Source: Rhyacichthys aspro
Taxonomy: Eukaryota; Chordata; Actinopteri; Gobiiformes; Rhyacichthyidae
Direction: 5' to 3'
Length of the DNA: 64,000 nt
Assembly (NCBI GenBank): GCA_036850595.1
Contig: CM072154.1
Span: 20,113,961 to 20,177,960, forward strand
Part shown: one piece after another, positions 61,201-64,000 of the stretch
Layout of the letters: each line of letters opens with the position of its first letter
How positions within the stretch are numbered: position 1 is the first letter of the stretch
The notes under the pieces: generated by a model
Seen by the model: only the letters and a program-made list of their open reading frames with translations
The model's database searches: none
Told to the model about the DNA's origin: nothing
Made by a program: the position numbers and the translations under genes

Positions 61201-64000
61201 CCATTGTTTGTAAACAGCAATAAACTCAATATTCATGATTGTGTTTTTATAAATGATCATGTGATGTTCAGATCTAGTACAAACCTACTCGGCCTATTAG
61301 GAGAAATTGTGCATTAATTATAATTTACTGATTGATTGAATGTGTGTCCTTCTGCAGATGCTGCTCAGACGGGACCCAGTAACAGTCTTCAGATGGGACC
61401 CAGTAACAGTCTTCAGATGGGACCCAGTAACAGTCTTCAGATGGGACCCAGTAACAGTCTTCAAACGGAGAACCAGTCCAAACAGCCTCCAGCCTCGACG
61501 CAGAAGAGTCCTCCACCGTTCGCTGCTCGGCCCAGACCCGACCACCTCCCGCTGGGCTCGGCCGACCCCAGGGCTCACCCCCTCGTCCAGGGAGTCGCAT
61601 CTCTCACAGGTCACATCCACTCGGCACCACAGGCCTTTGGGACATATCTACTTTTATATTTTCTACTACAGTCTATATTCACAAAGCTATTTAGTGAATA
61701 TTCCGGCACGGGCCACGCAAAAACATAAAGAGAGAAAAAAGAATCAAAATGAATTGGACAATGCACTGATGAATCAATCTCACACTGAACATGTCACTGT
61801 CTATAAACAAAGCCACTAGAAATAGGTCTGATGAAACATAAATGTGCATAAATGTACAGCACTACTACAACATTTCTACACAATACACCCTTAACATTTC
61901 GAAAAATGAAGGAGCAAAATAACCTAATAAATAAGAAATAATTACAGAAGAGCGTTAAAATATCTTCTTGAGTGATTTTTCATCCAATTTCTTTCTATAA
62001 CTCTTTCAGGAGGCAGAGACAAATCGGGGAGGGCTATAATTGAAGTCTATGGAGGGCATCAGGGCTGGAGAGGAGCTGTGACGAGCCACGATCTGTTCAA
62101 AGTGCTGCTCTACTTCTTCTCCATCACCAGGTACAGACTCTTTACGTGACCCTGAACACAACACGGCCCACATCTGCTTCATACTCTTTAATAGAAAGAG
62201 AGAACAAAAGACTTTAAATCATTATTGTTACTGGATGGATACGTTTTAAGTAACATTATCTCTTCACTCAATCTTTTTCCAGAAGAGAAATCCGAGAAGC
62301 TGGCCTGACTGTGATTTTTGACGCGAGGAAGTCGAGCCCTCAGCCGCAGTTGTACAAAGCCCTGATGTCTCTTGAGGTGAGAAGCACAAAACATGAGTTA
62401 TAGTTTTTTTAGCGTATTTCCAAACACCGCGGCTCACTGCAGCAAACACACAATACATCCTCCCTAAAGGCTGAGTGTTGCATAATGAATCTGCTGCACA
62501 GTTTATTCATGAAGTGCTAATCCTCTGCAGGAGCTGACTCCCAAATCAGTGAACAGTCTGGTGCTGCTGGTCGACAAAGACAACAGGCCTCGTCCAGAGA
62601 GGTGTCCCGGGATTCAGGTCGGATTAGGCACTCATTTGCACACACTGTATATGAAAGCTTTCTCTCTGTCGGTGTTTATACTAAGGCTTATAGAGATATT
62701 TAGACCTCTTTTATTTGCAAATTGTGGTAAATGAACATCAAAAACATAAAATAGTCTGGGGCTTTAAGATTAAAAGCAACGGAGAGTCTGTGCAAAATAA
62801 GAATCCATTGTCTGTGAATGCACGGATAATGTTTTAGCTCATTTATCTACTCTGGTGTTTTTTTGTGATTTAGATTTAGAGAAAGACGTTCTACTGAAAC
62901 CAAATAAGTGAAGTAAAGTAGGAAGTCTGGGAGGACAGTGGGAGAGTGTGGAGTTTAAATATCCTAAATAATCAATAACAAGCTGTGGATCCTAAATTTA
63001 AACTAATTGAAGCATAAAATCTAGTATCCAAAGGTCATTTAGAGCAGCTTAAAGTGAGGGAGCAGTCTTATTTATACTTACATTATTACAAAATAGAGAC
63101 ACTTGAAGGAAATTCTAAGGAAATGTTGTGAAACTAATCTAGATGAGGTCTTTCAAATGAAAAAAGGTTTATTTTTTTGAAAGAAACCTCAACAAAGAGT
63201 ATGTTTAGCTACAGCTGCAGACAAGAGGCTGTAGAAGGAGGGGAGCATTTTCTAACAGGGGCTTTTAATGATTATGTGGTGTTTGTGCTGAGACAGACCT
63301 GGGTATTTAACGGCCTGGGGTCCACATCAGGCCTTCGACCCCTCAGGAGGCTTGGGATAAAAAAAAAGGAATTATCCAAGAGTGTATACCATGCACATGA
63401 ACCTTGGGGGAAATAATTGCCCTCTGTTATCCACTTGTTTTGTTAACCTGACCGAGTAATGACCTGTTTGTCCTCAGACTGAAATCCTGACCTCGATGAA
63501 GGCCTTGTTGAAGCAGGTGGACGGGGGTCAGCTCAGTCCACAGCTCGACGGGACACTGCCCCACGGTCGCTGCGACTGGATGGAGCTGCACCAGGTCCGA
63601 GCGCCGCCTTTTCTCTGAAATACTGAAGCGACCGGCGCCTCTGCTCACGTCCATGTGTTTGATTCTGCAGAAACTGTTCCCGTTCGTGTGTGATCTCCAC
63701 GAGGCGTTGGGCCTGTTGCTCCGAGCCGTCGGTAAACTCGAGGAGCCTCAGAGGACCGACACTGTTCAGGTGTTTCAACCGTCCCGAGAAGGGCTTCTAC
63801 AAAACAACACTTACTAAATCACAGCTGAGTCTTTTGTTTATTTCTTCTTCTTTGGTTTAGATTGTGCAGCAGTGCATTGTGGACCAGCGGACCCTGATGA
63901 GGGACGTCCTGGAGGACAGCAGATTGGTGGGTTTGCAGAGAGACGGCGGGTCTGTGCTGGCCAGGCTCAGGAAGGAGAGTGACCTCAGATATCCTCAGTG
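58269..64000 (+). CDS. KIAA1755-like protein (PLEKHG4/quattro-related), 3' end beyond window
   Basis: Phase-matched exons: 58269-58466, 58980-60855, 61358-61609, 62010-62130, 62283-62376, 62531-62617, 63478-63594, 63671-63769, and 63861 to the window edge (about 994 codons so far). The first two carry a conserved module (LSALYPPFE, DALRCLLDFLVPAKHIL, LFLYEGWPLCLRDRVVIHLA, GDFYLQVAPF) shared with KIAA1755 and PLEKHG4B-type proteins. The rest of the 1876-nt exon is disordered and rich in Q, P, S and N. From 62010 a SEC14/CRAL-TRIO-like domain begins (GGRDKSGRAIIEVYGG ... GLTVIFDARKS ... LLVDKDN), then helices of a spectrin-like region (GLQRDGGSVLARLRKE). The wording is closer to KIAA1755 than to PLEKHG4. 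Some relatives add DH-PH RhoGEF domains, and whether this one does lies outside the window. The molecular function is not known to me. Confidence 0.85.
58516..58541. repeat. (TTTA)n microsatellite
   Basis: Short tetranucleotide run 50 bp after the first recognisable exon of the KIAA1755-like gene. Confidence 0.8.
61366..61461 (+). repeat. In-frame 24-bp coding repeat (QMGPSNSL x4)
   Basis: Four tandem 24-bp units, CAG(A)(T/C)GGGACCCAGTAACAG type, encode QTGPSNSL followed by three QMGPSNSL. They sit inside the 252-nt exon of the KIAA1755-like gene, between the disordered exon and the SEC14-like domain. The units are identical at nucleotide level apart from the first (ACG for ATG), suggesting recent expansion. 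Confidence 0.9.

Noticed and set aside
61318..61620. Minus-strand and alternative plus-strand frames over the 24-bp repeat
   Set aside because: Shadow frames of the phase-matched coding exon 61358-61609.

Overview
This window looks like vertebrate nuclear DNA, most likely from a ray-finned (teleost) fish. The evidence is split genes with GT-AG introns, AT-rich introns packed with short non-autonomous DNA transposons and minisatellites, a tRNA-derived SINE with a fish-type tail, and clear matches to vertebrate protein families. There are no operons and no bacterial, phage or CRISPR features. Two protein-coding genes can be supported, both on the + strand and about 27 kb apart.

Region 1 (about 0.7-31.1 kb) holds a complete conventional kinesin heavy chain gene, kif5a. 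I could chain 28 coding exons with matching phases from the ATG at 1336 to the TAA at 27966-27968, giving 1037 codons (the human protein is about 1032 aa). The P-loop, switch I, switch II, neck linker, coiled-coil stalk, IAK autoinhibitory motif and a KIF5A-type C-terminus are all visible. A further non-coding exon carries a 2.6 kb 3' UTR with AATAAA at 31097-31102. Exon 27 is 40 nt, so skipping it shifts the frame. This is the same architecture that matters in human KIF5A-linked ALS.

Region 2 (31.1-47.8 kb) is intergenic. It contains dispersed repeats, a SINE nested inside an older repeat, and a CpG-rich orphan exon-like segment at about 33.1-33.4 kb.

Region 3 (about 47.9-64.0 kb, running off the right edge) holds the 5' part of a gene related to KIAA1755 and the PLEKHG4/quattro family. 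It has a conserved N-terminal module, a long disordered exon with Q/P-rich stretches, an in-frame 8-residue repeat, a SEC14-like domain and the beginning of a helical spectrin-like region. A candidate first exon ends at 48267 with an ATG lying directly on the splice donor.

The most striking non-genic structure is a family of hAT-like non-autonomous elements. Their ends match CAGTGGTGTCAAACTC and CACACATGTCAAACTC, and their interiors have been replaced or expanded by a 21-bp minisatellite. The largest copy (intron 7 of kif5a) has an 84-bp/168-bp higher-order repeat. In two other copies the 21-bp array is inverted relative to the element end. Other repeats include a 12-bp minisatellite inside a second element, a G-rich minisatellite with G-quadruplex potential in kif5a intron 1, three inverted-repeat MITEs in kif5a introns, and a 62-bp tandem repeat. 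No wholly new protein system was found.
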